Counted from the first letter of the stretch, positions 17,755 through 26,592 are shown. The stretch: 64,000 bases of DNA from Calidihabitans tengchongensis (GCA_031459615.1 JAVKIE010000007.1:86653-150652), one strand, 5' to 3'. The notes: generated from the sequence alone by a model not told the origin. A program made the numbers and translations.

Positions 17755-17911
17755 CCGGCGGCCGGCCGGAGTCCGCCACAGCCGGCGTCCGGACACCCCG
17801 GAGGTCGACGGTCCCACGCTTCAACGGTCCGACGCTTCGACGCTCCACCGTCAGCGGACCGCCTCCACACCTCCGACCACCGGTCCACTCTCCAGGGGGG
17901 AGTAAGGTTTC
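17755..17911. repeat. Intergenic low-complexity string (CGACGCTTC/CACCGGTCC type)
   Basis: The gap between mutM and the SAM hydrolase carries tandem-like variants of ACGCTTCAACGGTCC / ACGCTTCGACGCTCC and ends with a purine-rich AGGGGGGAG ribosome-binding site. I see no gene. Confidence 0.4.
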
Positions 17912-18700
17912 ATGGGCATCGTCACCCTCCTCAGCGACTTCGGCAGCGCCAGCCCCTATCCCGCCCAGATGAAGGCCGTGCTGGCATCCTCCTGCGACGC
18001 CGCGCTCGTCGACATCACCCACGACGTCCCGCGCCACGACGTGCGCACGGGCGCGTACCTGCTGGCGGCGGTGGCGGCTGCCACCCCCGCCGGCACGGTC
18101 CACCTGGCCGTGGTCGATCCGGGCGTGGGCACCGCCCGCCAGGGGCTGGTGGTCGCCGCGGGGGGCCAGCTGTTTGTGGGCCCCGACAACGGATTGCTGA
18201 TTCCCGCCGCCCGACGCCTGGGGGTCATGCGGGTCTACGCGCTGTCACTGCCTCAGGACCGTCCCGTGTCGGCGACCTTCCACGGGCGGGACGTCTTCGC
18301 CCCCGCCGCCGCCCGTCTGGCCCGGGGCGCGCCTCCCCACGCCCTGGGAACTCCCACGGACCGGTGGGTGGACCTGGACCTGGGGGCGGGGAGCCGGCGG
18401 GGGCGGCGCCTGTCCGGCGCCGTGATCTACGTGGACGCGTTCGGCAACCTGATCACCAACATTCCCTCCTCCCTGCTGCCCGAGATGGGCGCCCCGCTGG
18501 AGGTGGTGGTCGGGCGCCGCCGCGGCCGGGCCGTGGCGGCGCCCGCCTATGGGGCCGCCGGGCACGGCGCCCTGGTGGTGGTGCCGGGCAGCGACGGCCT
18601 GCTGGAGGTCGCGGTGCGCGAGGGCGACGCGGCGTCGCGCCTGCAGGCCGCAGCGGGCGCCCGGGTCACCATCACCGTGGGATCGGGGCGGCATCGGTGA
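17912..18700 (+). CDS. S-adenosyl-L-methionine hydrolase (adenosine-forming), DUF62 family
   Basis: 262 residues. The N-terminal domain begins IVTLLSDFG. The conserved Asp-Arg-His set of the SAM hydroxide adenosyltransferases is D69 in VVDPGVGT, R76, and H124 in ATFHGRDVFAPAAA. The C-terminal beta domain contains YVDAFGNLITNI. The family splits SAM into adenosine and methionine; fluorinases and chlorinases are relatives but have halide-pocket insertions that I do not see. ATG 17912 follows AGGGGGGAG. Confidence 0.88.
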   Translation: MGIVTLLSDFGSASPYPAQMKAVLASSCDAALVDITHDVPRHDVRTGAYLLAAVAAATPAGTVHLAVVDPGVGTARQGLVVAAGGQLFVGPDNGLLIPAARRLGVMRVYALSLPQDRPVSATFHGRDVFAPAAARLARGAPPHALGTPTDRWVDLDLGAGSRRGRRLSGAVIYVDAFGNLITNIPSSLLPEMGAPLEVVVGRRRGRAVAAPAYGAAGHGALVVVPGSDGLLEVAVREGDAASRLQAAAGARVTITVGSGRHR

Positions 18701-18778
18701 TGGCGGCCGCCGTGGGGCCGGACGCGCCGGAGGCGGGAACATCGCCGGCGCGGGGAGGCGTTACGCCGGGGGGAACCC

Positions 18779-19504
18779 ATGTCTGAGGTGAGCGTGGTCA
18801 TCGCCTTCGCCGCCGGCGTTCTGGGCTTTGCCTCCCCGTGCATCGTGCCCCTGATTCCCGGGTATCTCTCGTTTGTCTCCGGGATCTCGCTGCACCAGCT
18901 GGCGGCCGCCGATCGCCGCGCCGCCCGCGGACGGGTCCTGGCGGCCACGGCGCTGTTCGTCGTGGGTTTCGCCGCCGTCTTCACGGCCCTGGGCGCGTCG
19001 GCCAGCTGGGTGGGAGGGCTGGTCCTGGCGTACCGGCTGTGGCTGGGCCGCATCGGGGGCGCCGTCATCGTCCTGCTGGGCCTGGCCGTGCTGGGCGTGA
19101 TCCGGATCCCCTGGCTGTGGCGGGAACGCCGGCTGTCCGTGCGTCCGCCCGCGGGCCTGCTGGGGGCGTGTGCGGTCGGCATGGCGTTCGGATTCGCGTG
19201 GACCCCGTGCGTCGGTCCCGTCCTGGCCGCCATCCTGACCCTGGCGGCCACATCTCCCCGCGTCAGCGACGGGGCCCTCCTGCTGCTGGCCTACTCGCTG
19301 GGACTGGGGCTGCCGTTTCTGGCCACCGCGGCCCTGCTCACCTCCGCCGTGGACGCCCTGGGATGGATCCGCCGCCACAGCCGCGCCATTGAAGTGGTCA
19401 GTGGAGGGTTTCTGGTGCTGATGGGTGTGGCCCTGATGTTCGACCTGATCTTCCGCCTCAACGCCTGGATCCTGCGGCTGGCGCCGTTCCGGCCGCCCCT
19501 GTGA
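18779..19504 (+). CDS. ccdA: Cytochrome c biogenesis protein CcdA
   Basis: 241 residues, about six membrane helices. The redox-active cysteines are C21 in FASPCIVPLIPGYLS and a second in WTPCVGPVLAAI, the standard CcdA/DsbD-type pair that carries electrons across the membrane. In this family they feed periplasmic thioredoxin-like proteins for cytochrome c maturation. RBS GGGGGGAA before ATG 18779; the stop overlaps the next gene by 4 bp. Confidence 0.93.
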   Translation: MSEVSVVIAFAAGVLGFASPCIVPLIPGYLSFVSGISLHQLAAADRRAARGRVLAATALFVVGFAAVFTALGASASWVGGLVLAYRLWLGRIGGAVIVLLGLAVLGVIRIPWLWRERRLSVRPPAGLLGACAVGMAFGFAWTPCVGPVLAAILTLAATSPRVSDGALLLLAYSLGLGLPFLATAALLTSAVDALGWIRRHSRAIEVVSGGFLVLMGVALMFDLIFRLNAWILRLAPFRPPL

Positions 19505-20928
19505 CCGGTGCGCCCATGACCATCCCGATCAGACCTCCTGCCGCTGCCTGGCCGGCCACAACCCCGCCAGGTCTCCGCGCCGCCTCCGGGGCCCGCGTCC
19601 TGGCCGCCGCGCTCCTGCTGGTTGTGCTGGTCGTCGCGCCGGCGCGGGCCGACGCCCAGGCGGCGTCGCCGGCCCTGGTCTTTGAGGCCCTCCAGGTGCT
19701 GCAGGCCCACTACGTGGACCCGGTGGACGTTCCCCGCACCCTCGCCGCCGCGGTGGCGGCCCTGCGGCGCCAGCTGGCGGACGCGGGTATCGCCGCGGAC
19801 CTGCCCGACCTGCCGCCGGGTCTGTCCGACGCCGAGGCGCAGCGGGCGTTCGCCGAGCGGTTCGCCGCGGCGGCCGACGCCGCCGCCGGCCGGATCCCGG
19901 CCATCCAGCTGGCGCACGCCGCCATCCGGGGGATGGCCGACTCCTTCAACGACTCCCACACCGGCTTTCTGAGCCCGGAGCAGAACGCCGAGCGCCGCCG
20001 CCGCCAGCAGGGCCAGCCCGGGTTCAGCGGGGTGGGCATCGTGCTGATGTCCAAAGATGGCCGGTTCTACGTGGGGAGCGTCATTCCCGGGGGGCCGGCG
20101 GACGCCGCGGGCGTGCGCGCCTTCGACCGGATCGTGCAGGTCAACGACATCCCCACCGGCGGCCTGACGGTGGACCAGGTGTCCGCGCTGATCCGCGGGC
20201 CGGCCGGCACCCCGGTGACGCTGACCCTGAAGCGGCCGGGGATCTCCGACCCGGTGGTGGTGACCGTCACCCGGGCCCCCATCGTCATCCCCTCCATCTT
20301 CCGGGCCGAGGTGCTGCCCGGGGGGATCGGCTACCTGCGCCTGTACCAGTTCGTCGAGCGCACCGGCCGCGAGGTCCGCGCCGCCCTCGCCCGCCTCCTG
20401 GAGGAGGGCATGCGCTCGCTGGTCCTGGACCTGCGCGGCAACGGCGGCGGCTACCTGGATGAGCTCACCTCCGTCTTCAACGCCCTCCTGCCTCCCGGGA
20501 CCCCGGTGTACACCGAGCGCCGCCAGGGCGGGGCCGTGCGGACGGTCCGGACCACCCAGATTCCCCTCCTGCCACCGTCGCTGCCGGTGGTGGTGCTGGT
20601 GGACGACGCCAGCGCGTCGGCCGCCGAGCTGCTGGCCGCCGCCGTCCAGGAGAGCCGCCGCGGCGTCGTGGTGGGCTCCCGGACCGCGGGCGCGGTGGAG
20701 GCCAGCGTGCTGATCGACCTCTCCGACGGGTCGGCCCTCAGCGTCACCACCATCCGGCTGGCGACCGGTCGGGGCGTCCGGCTGGAGGGAGCGGGGGTGA
20801 CCCCGGACGTGGTGGTGGAGCTGACCGCAGACGACCTGGAGGCGGGCGTGGACCCCCAGTTCCTGGCGGGGGTGCGGACCGCCCTGCAGGCTCTGGGGCG
20901 CCCCGGCGTCGGCCGCACACCCTTCTAG
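19501..20928 (+). CDS. S41-family C-terminal processing peptidase
   Basis: 475 residues. A signal anchor (about 28-50, VLAAALLLVVLVVAPARADA) suggests export. A PDZ domain spans about 170-255 (GVGIVLMSKDGRFYVGSVIPGG). The peptidase core has the nucleophile region VDDASASAAELLAAAVQ. CtpA enzymes then have a lysine in TFGKGSVQ; here the matching stretch reads RTAGAVEAS, with no lysine. SFNDSHTGFLSP may supply a histidine as in tricorn-type S41B enzymes. GTG 19501 overlaps ccdA; ATG 19516 is the alternative start. Confidence 0.88.
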   Translation: MTGAPMTIPIRPPAAAWPATTPPGLRAASGARVLAAALLLVVLVVAPARADAQAASPALVFEALQVLQAHYVDPVDVPRTLAAAVAALRRQLADAGIAADLPDLPPGLSDAEAQRAFAERFAAAADAAAGRIPAIQLAHAAIRGMADSFNDSHTGFLSPEQNAERRRRQQGQPGFSGVGIVLMSKDGRFYVGSVIPGGPADAAGVRAFDRIVQVNDIPTGGLTVDQVSALIRGPAGTPVTLTLKRPGISDPVVVTVTRAPIVIPSIFRAEVLPGGIGYLRLYQFVERTGREVRAALARLLEEGMRSLVLDLRGNGGGYLDELTSVFNALLPPGTPVYTERRQGGAVRTVRTTQIPLLPPSLPVVVLVDDASASAAELLAAAVQESRRGVVVGSRTAGAVEASVLIDLSDGSALSVTTIRLATGRGVRLEGAGVTPDVVVELTADDLEAGVDPQFLAGVRTALQALGRPGVGRTPF

Positions 20929-21017
20929 GGCTCTCCGTTCCGTCCCTCCCCGATGCGCCCCGCCCCCCACGGGGGAAAGTGGCGGGCGTGGGCGAAACAA
21001 GCACTCAGGCCCCGTCC

Positions 21018-22217
21018 ATGACCGATGTCCTCTCTGCCGTCGAACGCCGCCGCGCCAGCCTGGTGGGCCTGCTGGCCACCCTGGTGCGCGCGCCCAGCGT
21101 GAACCCTCCGGGGGACACCCGCGCGGTGGCCGAGGTGGTGGCCCGGCGGCTGCGGGATGCGGCCGTGGACTTCCAGGTGCTGGCCGACGAGCCCCGCAAG
21201 CCCAACATCCTGGCCCGCATCGGGGCCGGCCGCCCCCAGGTGCTGTACCTGTCCCACATGGACACGGTGCCCCCCGGAGACCTGCGCGCCTGGCGCCACG
21301 ACCCCTTCGCCGCCGAGGTGGTGGGCACCCGGCTATTTGGCCGCGGCGCCGCCGACGCCAAGGCCAGCCTGGCCGCCATGCTGGGCGCGGTGGAGGTCCT
21401 GGCGGCGGCCGCGCCGCTGCGGGGGACGCTGGTGTTCGCGGCGGTCAGCGACGAGGAGGTGGGCGGGGTCAAGGGGACGGAGTTCCTGGTGGACCGCGGC
21501 CTGCTAAGGGCGGACCAGGTGGTGGTGGGCGAGCTCACCGGCAACCGGGTGGCCATCGCCGAGAAGGGGCTGCTGTGGGTGCGGCTGGTGACCCACGGAC
21601 GCGCGGCGCACGCCAGCACCCCCTGGGAGGGCAGCAACGCCATCAGCCAGATGATCCGCGTGCTGCTGGCGGTGGAGGAGCGGGTGGGCGCGCGCCTGCG
21701 GGACCTGTCCCACCCGCTGGTGCCCCCGCCGTCGCTGAGCATCGGGACCATCCGCGGGGGTGTGGCCGTCAACATCGTCCCCGACTGGTGCGAGGCCACC
21801 CTGGACCGCCGCACCCTGCCCGGCGAGTCGGTGGCCGCGGCGCTGGCCGAGATCGAGCGGGTGGTGGCCGACCTGCGCGCGGCGGATCCCTCCCTGCAGG
21901 TGGACGTGGAGGTCCTGCAGTCGGGAGCGCCCATCGAGACGCCGGTGGACAGCCCCCTGGTCCGCACCGCCCGGGAGGCGGCGCGGCGCCTGCACCTGCC
22001 CGACGAGCCGGTGGGCTATCCCCAGGCCAGCGACGGCCGGTTCTTCGCCGAGCGGGGAATCCCGACCATCCTGTTCGGGCCCGGGGATCCCGATGTGTCC
22101 CACACGCCCGACGAGTTCGTGGACCTGAACAGCATGATCACCGCCGCCCAGTTTCTCGCGCTGCTGGGCCAGATGCTGCTGGCCCCGACCGTGCGGGCGG
22201 CGGAGGAGGCGAGGTGA
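21018..22217 (+). CDS. M20-family metallopeptidase (ArgE/DapE/ACY1-like)
   Basis: About 399 residues from ATG 21018; an in-frame GTG at 20979 would add 13. Di-zinc ligands are visible: H80 in LYLSHMDTVPPGD, D113 in GRGAADAKA, E146/E147 in SDEEVGG, and a C-terminal H in DVSHTPDEF. The dimerisation domain lies about 180-290. The family hydrolyses N-acyl amino acids, succinyl-diaminopimelate or dipeptides; the substrate cannot be told. It ends 4 bp before an acyl-CoA dehydrogenase. Confidence 0.88.
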   Translation: MTDVLSAVERRRASLVGLLATLVRAPSVNPPGDTRAVAEVVARRLRDAAVDFQVLADEPRKPNILARIGAGRPQVLYLSHMDTVPPGDLRAWRHDPFAAEVVGTRLFGRGAADAKASLAAMLGAVEVLAAAAPLRGTLVFAAVSDEEVGGVKGTEFLVDRGLLRADQVVVGELTGNRVAIAEKGLLWVRLVTHGRAAHASTPWEGSNAISQMIRVLLAVEERVGARLRDLSHPLVPPPSLSIGTIRGGVAVNIVPDWCEATLDRRTLPGESVAAALAEIERVVADLRAADPSLQVDVEVLQSGAPIETPVDSPLVRTAREAARRLHLPDEPVGYPQASDGRFFAERGIPTILFGPGDPDVSHTPDEFVDLNSMITAAQFLALLGQMLLAPTVRAAEEAR

Positions 22218-22221
22218 GGGG

Positions 22222-23430
22222 ATGGACTTCACCCTGGCCGACCACCAGCTGGCCGCCCAGCGCCTGGTGCGGGAGTTTGCCCAGACGGAGGTGGCGCCGC
22301 GCATCCGGGACCTGGACCGCGCCCAGCGCTTTGACCGGTCCGTCCTGGACGCCATGGCCCGGCTGGGCATCCTGGGCCTGTGTATCCCCGAGCGCTACGG
22401 CGGCGCCGGGATGGACTACATCAGCCTGGGGCTGGCCTGCGAGGAGCTGGAGTACGTGGACACCTCCCTGCGGGTCATCCTCTCGGTGCACCTGGCCCTC
22501 AACAGCCTGACCCTGCTCACCTGGGGGACCGAGGAGCAGCGGCGCCGCTTCCTGGTGCCCCAGGCCCGGGGAGAGAAGATCGCCGCCTACGGGCTCACCG
22601 AGCCTGCCGCCGGCAGCGACGCCGTGGGGATCCAGGCCACCGCGGTGCGGGACGGCCGCCACTACGTGCTCACCGGGGAGAAGACGTGGATGTCCCTGGC
22701 CGACGTGGCCGACCACTTCCTGGTCTTCGCCTGGACGGACCCGGCCAGGCAGCGCCAGCGGGACCACACGGGCATCTCCGCCTTCCTGGTGACCCGGGAG
22801 ATGCGCGGGGTGAGCACGTCGACCATCCACGGCAAGCTGGGCATCCGCGCGGGCAACACCGGCAGCCTGGTCCTGGAGGAGGTGCGGGTGCCCGAGGACC
22901 ACCGGATCGGCGAGGAGGGGGAGGGGTTCCGCATCGCCATGTTCGCCCTGGACCAGGGGCGGTACACGGTGGCCGCCGGGGCCACGGGCCTGATCCGCGC
23001 CTGCCTGGACGCCAGCGTCCGCTACGCCCGGCAGCGGCAGGCCTTCGGCCGGCCCATCGGGGAGCACCAGCTGGTCAAGGAGATGATTGCGCGGATGGCC
23101 CGGGACTACGAGGTCAGCCGCCTGCTGTACCTGCGGGCGGGGTGGATGAAAAACCAGGGCCTGCGCAACACCCGCGAGACGTCCCTGGCCAAGTGGTACG
23201 CCACGGTGGCCAGCGAGCAGGCGGCCAGCGACGCCGTGGAGATCCACGGGGCCTACGGCTACGCGGACGAGTACCCGGTGGAGCGTTTTTACCGCAACGC
23301 CAAGGGCGCGGTCATCTACGAGGGGACCCGGGAGATCCACACCCTGCTGCAGGCCGACTACGCCCTGGGCTACCGCGAGGACCGCCCCCTGCGGGTGTCG
23401 CTGCCTCCCTGGCCGTTTCCCGACCGATGA
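22222..23430 (+). CDS. Acyl-CoA dehydrogenase
   Basis: 402 residues. FAD-dependent flavoenzyme that makes 2-enoyl-CoA and passes electrons to ETF. AYGLTEPAAGSDAVGIQ is the FAD-loop signature, and VQ-type C-terminal motifs appear as IHGAYGYADEYPVERFYRN, with the catalytic glutamate in YEGTREIH. Glutaryl-CoA dehydrogenase-like features are possible but not decisive. RBS GAGGTGAGGG; ATGA overlap with the next gene. Its electrons could reach quinone through FixCX. Confidence 0.92.
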   Translation: MDFTLADHQLAAQRLVREFAQTEVAPRIRDLDRAQRFDRSVLDAMARLGILGLCIPERYGGAGMDYISLGLACEELEYVDTSLRVILSVHLALNSLTLLTWGTEEQRRRFLVPQARGEKIAAYGLTEPAAGSDAVGIQATAVRDGRHYVLTGEKTWMSLADVADHFLVFAWTDPARQRQRDHTGISAFLVTREMRGVSTSTIHGKLGIRAGNTGSLVLEEVRVPEDHRIGEEGEGFRIAMFALDQGRYTVAAGATGLIRACLDASVRYARQRQAFGRPIGEHQLVKEMIARMARDYEVSRLLYLRAGWMKNQGLRNTRETSLAKWYATVASEQAASDAVEIHGAYGYADEYPVERFYRNAKGAVIYEGTREIHTLLQADYALGYREDRPLRVSLPPWPFPDR

Positions 23431-24443
23431 CCGCGCCGTTCGAGTGCGAGGTGCGCTTTCCCATCGGCGACCTCGCCGCCTTCCGCCGCCGGGTGGCGTC
23501 CCTGGGGGGGCGGGCGGTCGGGGAGTACGCCTTCACCGACCACTACTACCGGCTGCCGGGAGCATCGGACCCCGCCGCCCGGTCGCTGCGGGTGCGCGAG
23601 CACCACGCGCCCCCGCAGCCGGCGGAGCTGTTGCTGTCGTGGGTGGACCTGCAGGCCAGCGGGGAGCTGACGTTCAAGCGCTCGCGCTTTCCGGAGGGCA
23701 AGCTCTGCCTGCACCGGGCCGATCCGGCCGCCTGCCACGCCGTGGCCGCAGCCCTGGGCGGCGTGCCGTGGGTTGTGGTGCGCAAGACCGCCGGGACGCT
23801 GTACGAGCTGCCCGGGCTGGGGGGCGTGGCCGTGGAGCACGTGGACGGCGTGGGGTGGATGGGTGAGGTGGAGGCGGCCGGAGCGGATCCCCAGGCGGCG
23901 GCCGCCGCCCTCCGCCGCAGGCTGGAGGCGCTGGGCGTGGCGCCGGCCAGCCTCCGCCCGCACCCCCTGGCCGCGCAGGTGGCCGGCGGATCGGGCCGGG
24001 CGGTGTACTTTTCGGGGTCGATCCGGGGCGGGCGCGCCCTCCAGCCCACCTACGCCGCCCTGGTGGCGTTCCTGGAGCGGGCCGGCTACCGGGTGCTCAC
24101 CGCCCACGTGGCGGCCCCGGACGTCCTGGAGCAGGAGCAGGCCGCCGGGGCCAGTCCCCGCGACATCTACCGGCGGGACAGGGAGTGGCTGGCCGCGTGC
24201 GACCTGGTGGTGGCCGAGGTCTCGGTGCCGTCGCTGGGGGTAGGGGTGGAGATCGCCACGGCCCAGCACCTGGGCAAGCCCGTGGTCTGCCTGTGCCAGC
24301 AGGACGTCGCCCTGTCGGCCATGGTGGCCGGCAACGACTGGGTGCGCCTGATCCGCTACCGCGACGCCGACGACGCCGTGCGCCTGCTGGAGGCTGCGCT
24401 GCAGGAACCGGAGCGGTCCGCATCTCACCTCTCGGATGCCTGA
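23427..24443 (+). CDS. CYTH domain fused to DNPH1/RCL-like nucleotide N-hydrolase
   Basis: 338 residues with two enzymes in one chain. Residues 5-175 resemble a CYTH triphosphate-tunnel domain (CEVRF start, LTFKRSRFPEGK, EV-E pairs near 147-149), like class IV adenylate cyclases or ThTPase. Residues 192-330 resemble DNPH1/RCL 2-deoxynucleoside 5-phosphate N-hydrolase: SGSIRGG (196-202), TAHVAAPDV, YRRDREWLAACDLVVAEVS, with a likely catalytic E264, then VPSLGVGVEI. The family cleaves deoxynucleotides to base and deoxyribose 5-phosphate. ATG 23427 overlaps the previous stop (ATGA). The frame has no break between the domains. Joint function is unknown. Confidence 0.85.
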   Translation: MTAPFECEVRFPIGDLAAFRRRVASLGGRAVGEYAFTDHYYRLPGASDPAARSLRVREHHAPPQPAELLLSWVDLQASGELTFKRSRFPEGKLCLHRADPAACHAVAAALGGVPWVVVRKTAGTLYELPGLGGVAVEHVDGVGWMGEVEAAGADPQAAAAALRRRLEALGVAPASLRPHPLAAQVAGGSGRAVYFSGSIRGGRALQPTYAALVAFLERAGYRVLTAHVAAPDVLEQEQAAGASPRDIYRRDREWLAACDLVVAEVSVPSLGVGVEIATAQHLGKPVVCLCQQDVALSAMVAGNDWVRLIRYRDADDAVRLLEAALQEPERSASHLSDA

Positions 24444-24463
24444 CCCGGCGGGGACCTGTCGCC

Positions 24464-26161
24464 GTGTTGCCCTGGGAACGCCTGCGCGACAAGATCCTCA
24501 CCCTGGAGGGCAAGCCCCTTCAGGCCGCCCGGGCCCTGGAGGGCGAGTACCGGTTCGAACGGTTCGTCCTCGCCCTGGACCGGGTGACGGCCGAGCCCCC
24601 CGGCGCGCCGTCGGCGATGCGGGTGCGCGTGGATATGGCCGAGGCGCGATTCCCCCCGGGCCTGTGGTCCACCCGACCCGGCAGGATCGCCCTGGAGGAC
24701 TTCCTGGCGCGCCGCTGGCTGGACGCCGCTCGCCGCGTGGCCCGCGCCCGAGGGGTCCGGCCGGCGTTCGCCATCAGCGTGGGCGAGCAGGAAATCCTGG
24801 AACGGACGGCCTGCCGCCTGGCCGAGGACTATGTCGAGGTGCGGGGCACGGTGGTTCTTCCCACCGAGGGCCGGCGGCTCGCCAGCAAGGCCCTGCAGGC
24901 GCTGTTCGTCGACGACCTGCCCCAGGTGGTCGAGGGCTCGCTCCTGTACCCCAACCTCAACCCGTCGGCGGTCCAGCGACACTGTGAGGCCGTCGAGGAT
25001 TACGAGGCCATGCGCACGGAACTGTCCGTGCACAACCTCGTGGCCTTCCTGGCCGACGGCGCGGTCCTGCCCCGGGATCCCGCCACCGACAGGCCCCTGC
25101 TGTCCCGGCTGGTCCCCCTGGAGGCCCCCCGCGAGCTCCGGGTGACCCTCACCCCGCCCCACCGGGGGCCCGTCACGGGGCTGGGCATTCCGCGGGGCGT
25201 CACCGTGGTCCTGGGCCACCCGCTATCCGGGCGCTCCACCTTTCTGCGGGCGGTGGCGGCGGCGGTGTACCCTCACCTGCCAGGGGACGGGCGCGAGTAC
25301 TGCGTGACCGTGCCCGACGCCGTCCTGGTGCGGGCCGATCCCGGCCGGCGGGTGGAGGGGGTGGACGTCTCCGCCTTCGTCGAGCGGCTCCCCGGCGGCC
25401 AGGACCCGCGCCGGCTGCGGACCGAATCGGCCTCTGACGCGCTGGCGATGGCCGCCTCGGTGATGGAGGCTCTGGAGGCGGGCTGCTCGCTGCTGCTGGT
25501 GGACGAGGACACGGCGGCGGCCGCCCTGATGGGCCGGGATGCCCTGTGGGCGGAGATCGCCCCCGAGGCTGCGCGTCCCGTGGTGTCCCTGGCCGAGGTG
25601 CTCCGCCCCCTGTACGAGGAGCATGGGGTGTCTTCCATCGTCGTGACCACCCGCGGCGCCGAGTACGTGCCGGTGGCGGATACGGTCATCGCCCTGGACG
25701 AATTCCGTCCCCGGGTGGTGACGGCGCAGGCAAAGCAGGCCGCCCCGGCCGCCCGGCCCCCCCGCGCCCGCTTCGGAGGCGTTCACCACCGGATCCCGCT
25801 CCCGGACAGCCTGGCCCCTCTGCGCGGGCGCCGTCCGCGCGTCGAGTCCGCCGACGGCCCGCGGCTGCCCCGGCGGGCGATCCCCCTCGGTCCCCACACC
25901 GTGGACCTCTCGGCCGTCGAGCAGCTGGTGGATCCTGCCCAGGCGCGGGCCATTGCGGCCGCGCTGGTCTTTGCCGCCGACCGGGGCCTGGCCGACGGCG
26001 CCCGCACCATCCGCGAGATCCTGGGGCTGATCGAGATGGAGATCGCCCGCGCCGGGCTGGAGGTGCTGGTTCCCGACGGCCCCGCCGGCGATCTGGCTCT
26101 GCCCCGCCGCCACGAGCTGGCCGCCGCCCTGAACCGCCTGCGCACCCTGCGCGTGAAGTGA
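24464..26161 (+). CDS. Predicted ABC-class ATPase (PF09818-like)
   Basis: 565 residues from GTG 24464; the frame is open upstream but unlike the family. YPNLNPSAVQ, GITVVLGHP-type P-loop (251-259, GHPLSGRST), PGDGREYCVTVPDA, and LLLVDEDTAAAALMGRD match the poorly studied ABC-ATPase family often annotated as predicted ATPase of the ABC class. The P-loop lysine is replaced by arginine (R257), which is unusual. ESASDALAMAAS resembles an ABC signature loop. Function unknown. It follows the CYTH-DNPH1 gene by 20 bp, with a short purine stretch before it. Confidence 0.8.
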   Translation: MLPWERLRDKILTLEGKPLQAARALEGEYRFERFVLALDRVTAEPPGAPSAMRVRVDMAEARFPPGLWSTRPGRIALEDFLARRWLDAARRVARARGVRPAFAISVGEQEILERTACRLAEDYVEVRGTVVLPTEGRRLASKALQALFVDDLPQVVEGSLLYPNLNPSAVQRHCEAVEDYEAMRTELSVHNLVAFLADGAVLPRDPATDRPLLSRLVPLEAPRELRVTLTPPHRGPVTGLGIPRGVTVVLGHPLSGRSTFLRAVAAAVYPHLPGDGREYCVTVPDAVLVRADPGRRVEGVDVSAFVERLPGGQDPRRLRTESASDALAMAASVMEALEAGCSLLLVDEDTAAAALMGRDALWAEIAPEAARPVVSLAEVLRPLYEEHGVSSIVVTTRGAEYVPVADTVIALDEFRPRVVTAQAKQAAPAARPPRARFGGVHHRIPLPDSLAPLRGRRPRVESADGPRLPRRAIPLGPHTVDLSAVEQLVDPAQARAIAAALVFAADRGLADGARTIREILGLIEMEIARAGLEVLVPDGPAGDLALPRRHELAAALNRLRTLRVK

Positions 26162-26191
26162 CCACCCAGGCGCGGAGACCCGCCCCCGACG

Positions 26192-26250
26192 GTCCCTCTC
26201 CCTGTGGGAGGGGGCCGGGTGAGGGCACGGGCGAGGGTGGGCCATGCCAG
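26192..26250. repeat. CCCTCTCCC...GGGAGGG hairpin repeat
   Basis: A copy of the window-wide intergenic module: CCCTCTCCC, short loop, GGGAGGG, then GGGTGAGGGC. It lies downstream of the ABC-class ATPase and could terminate that transcript. Confidence 0.7.
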
Positions 26251-26284
26251 GAGGGAATCTCCCGTGCGGGGCGAATACACCTCG

Positions 26285-26575
26285 CAACCCGATGACCGGA
26301 ACGAGTAGGTGCCGGCGGCCCCTGCAGAGAGCCGCGGGGACGCTGGGACCGCGGCGGCGGCGCGGCGCTGAATGGATCCGGGAGGGCGGCCCGAGAGCGT
26401 GAGGAGACCGGACGGCGTTCCCGGCCGGCGCGTCTTCCTCGCGCGGTAGGCGCCGACGGCGTCCCGCCGTGACCGGGGCAGGAGTGCCGCGCGTGGCCCG
26501 CAGGCGGCGCGCGGAACTGGGGTGGCACCACGGAGCGAGCCCTTCGTCCCCGCGACGAAGGGCTCGGTGATTTTT
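26285..26575 (+). promoter_or_regulatory. T-box riboswitch, probably tRNA-Trp responsive
   Basis: Leader of trpB. The 3' T-box core reads AACTGGGGTGGCACCACGG (26514-26532), close to the consensus AGGGTGGNACCGCG. It is followed by a terminator hairpin 26536-26548 / 26554-26566 and TTTTT. The 5' part has the Stem I signature GAACGAGTAGGTG (about 26299-26312) and CAGAGAGCCG. A TGG codon in CTGAATGGATCC at 26373-26375 is a good candidate specifier, that is Trp. In such elements uncharged tRNA pairs with specifier and T-box bulge and favours the antiterminator, so trpB would be read when Trp-tRNA is uncharged. Confidence 0.85.
26536..26575 (+). terminator. T-box intrinsic terminator
   Basis: A 13-bp perfect stem, CGAGCCCTTCGTC with GACGAAGGGCTCG, 5-nt loop, then GTGATTTTT. 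It starts just after the T-box sequence, as expected for a transcription-attenuation T-box. It ends 17 bp before the trpB start codon. Confidence 0.88.
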
Positions 26576-26592
26576 GCAGAGGAGGTCCTGCC

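Noticed and set aside
17912..18700. Fluorinase or chlorinase
   Set aside because: Only the general SAM-hydrolase Asp-Arg-His pattern is visible, without the fluorinase-specific loop.
23427..24443. Phage-defence island around the CYTH-DNPH1 fusion and ABC-class ATPase
   Set aside because: Neighbours are ordinary metabolic genes with the same base composition and overlapping starts; no defence gene is near. Kept only as a note within the fusion finding.
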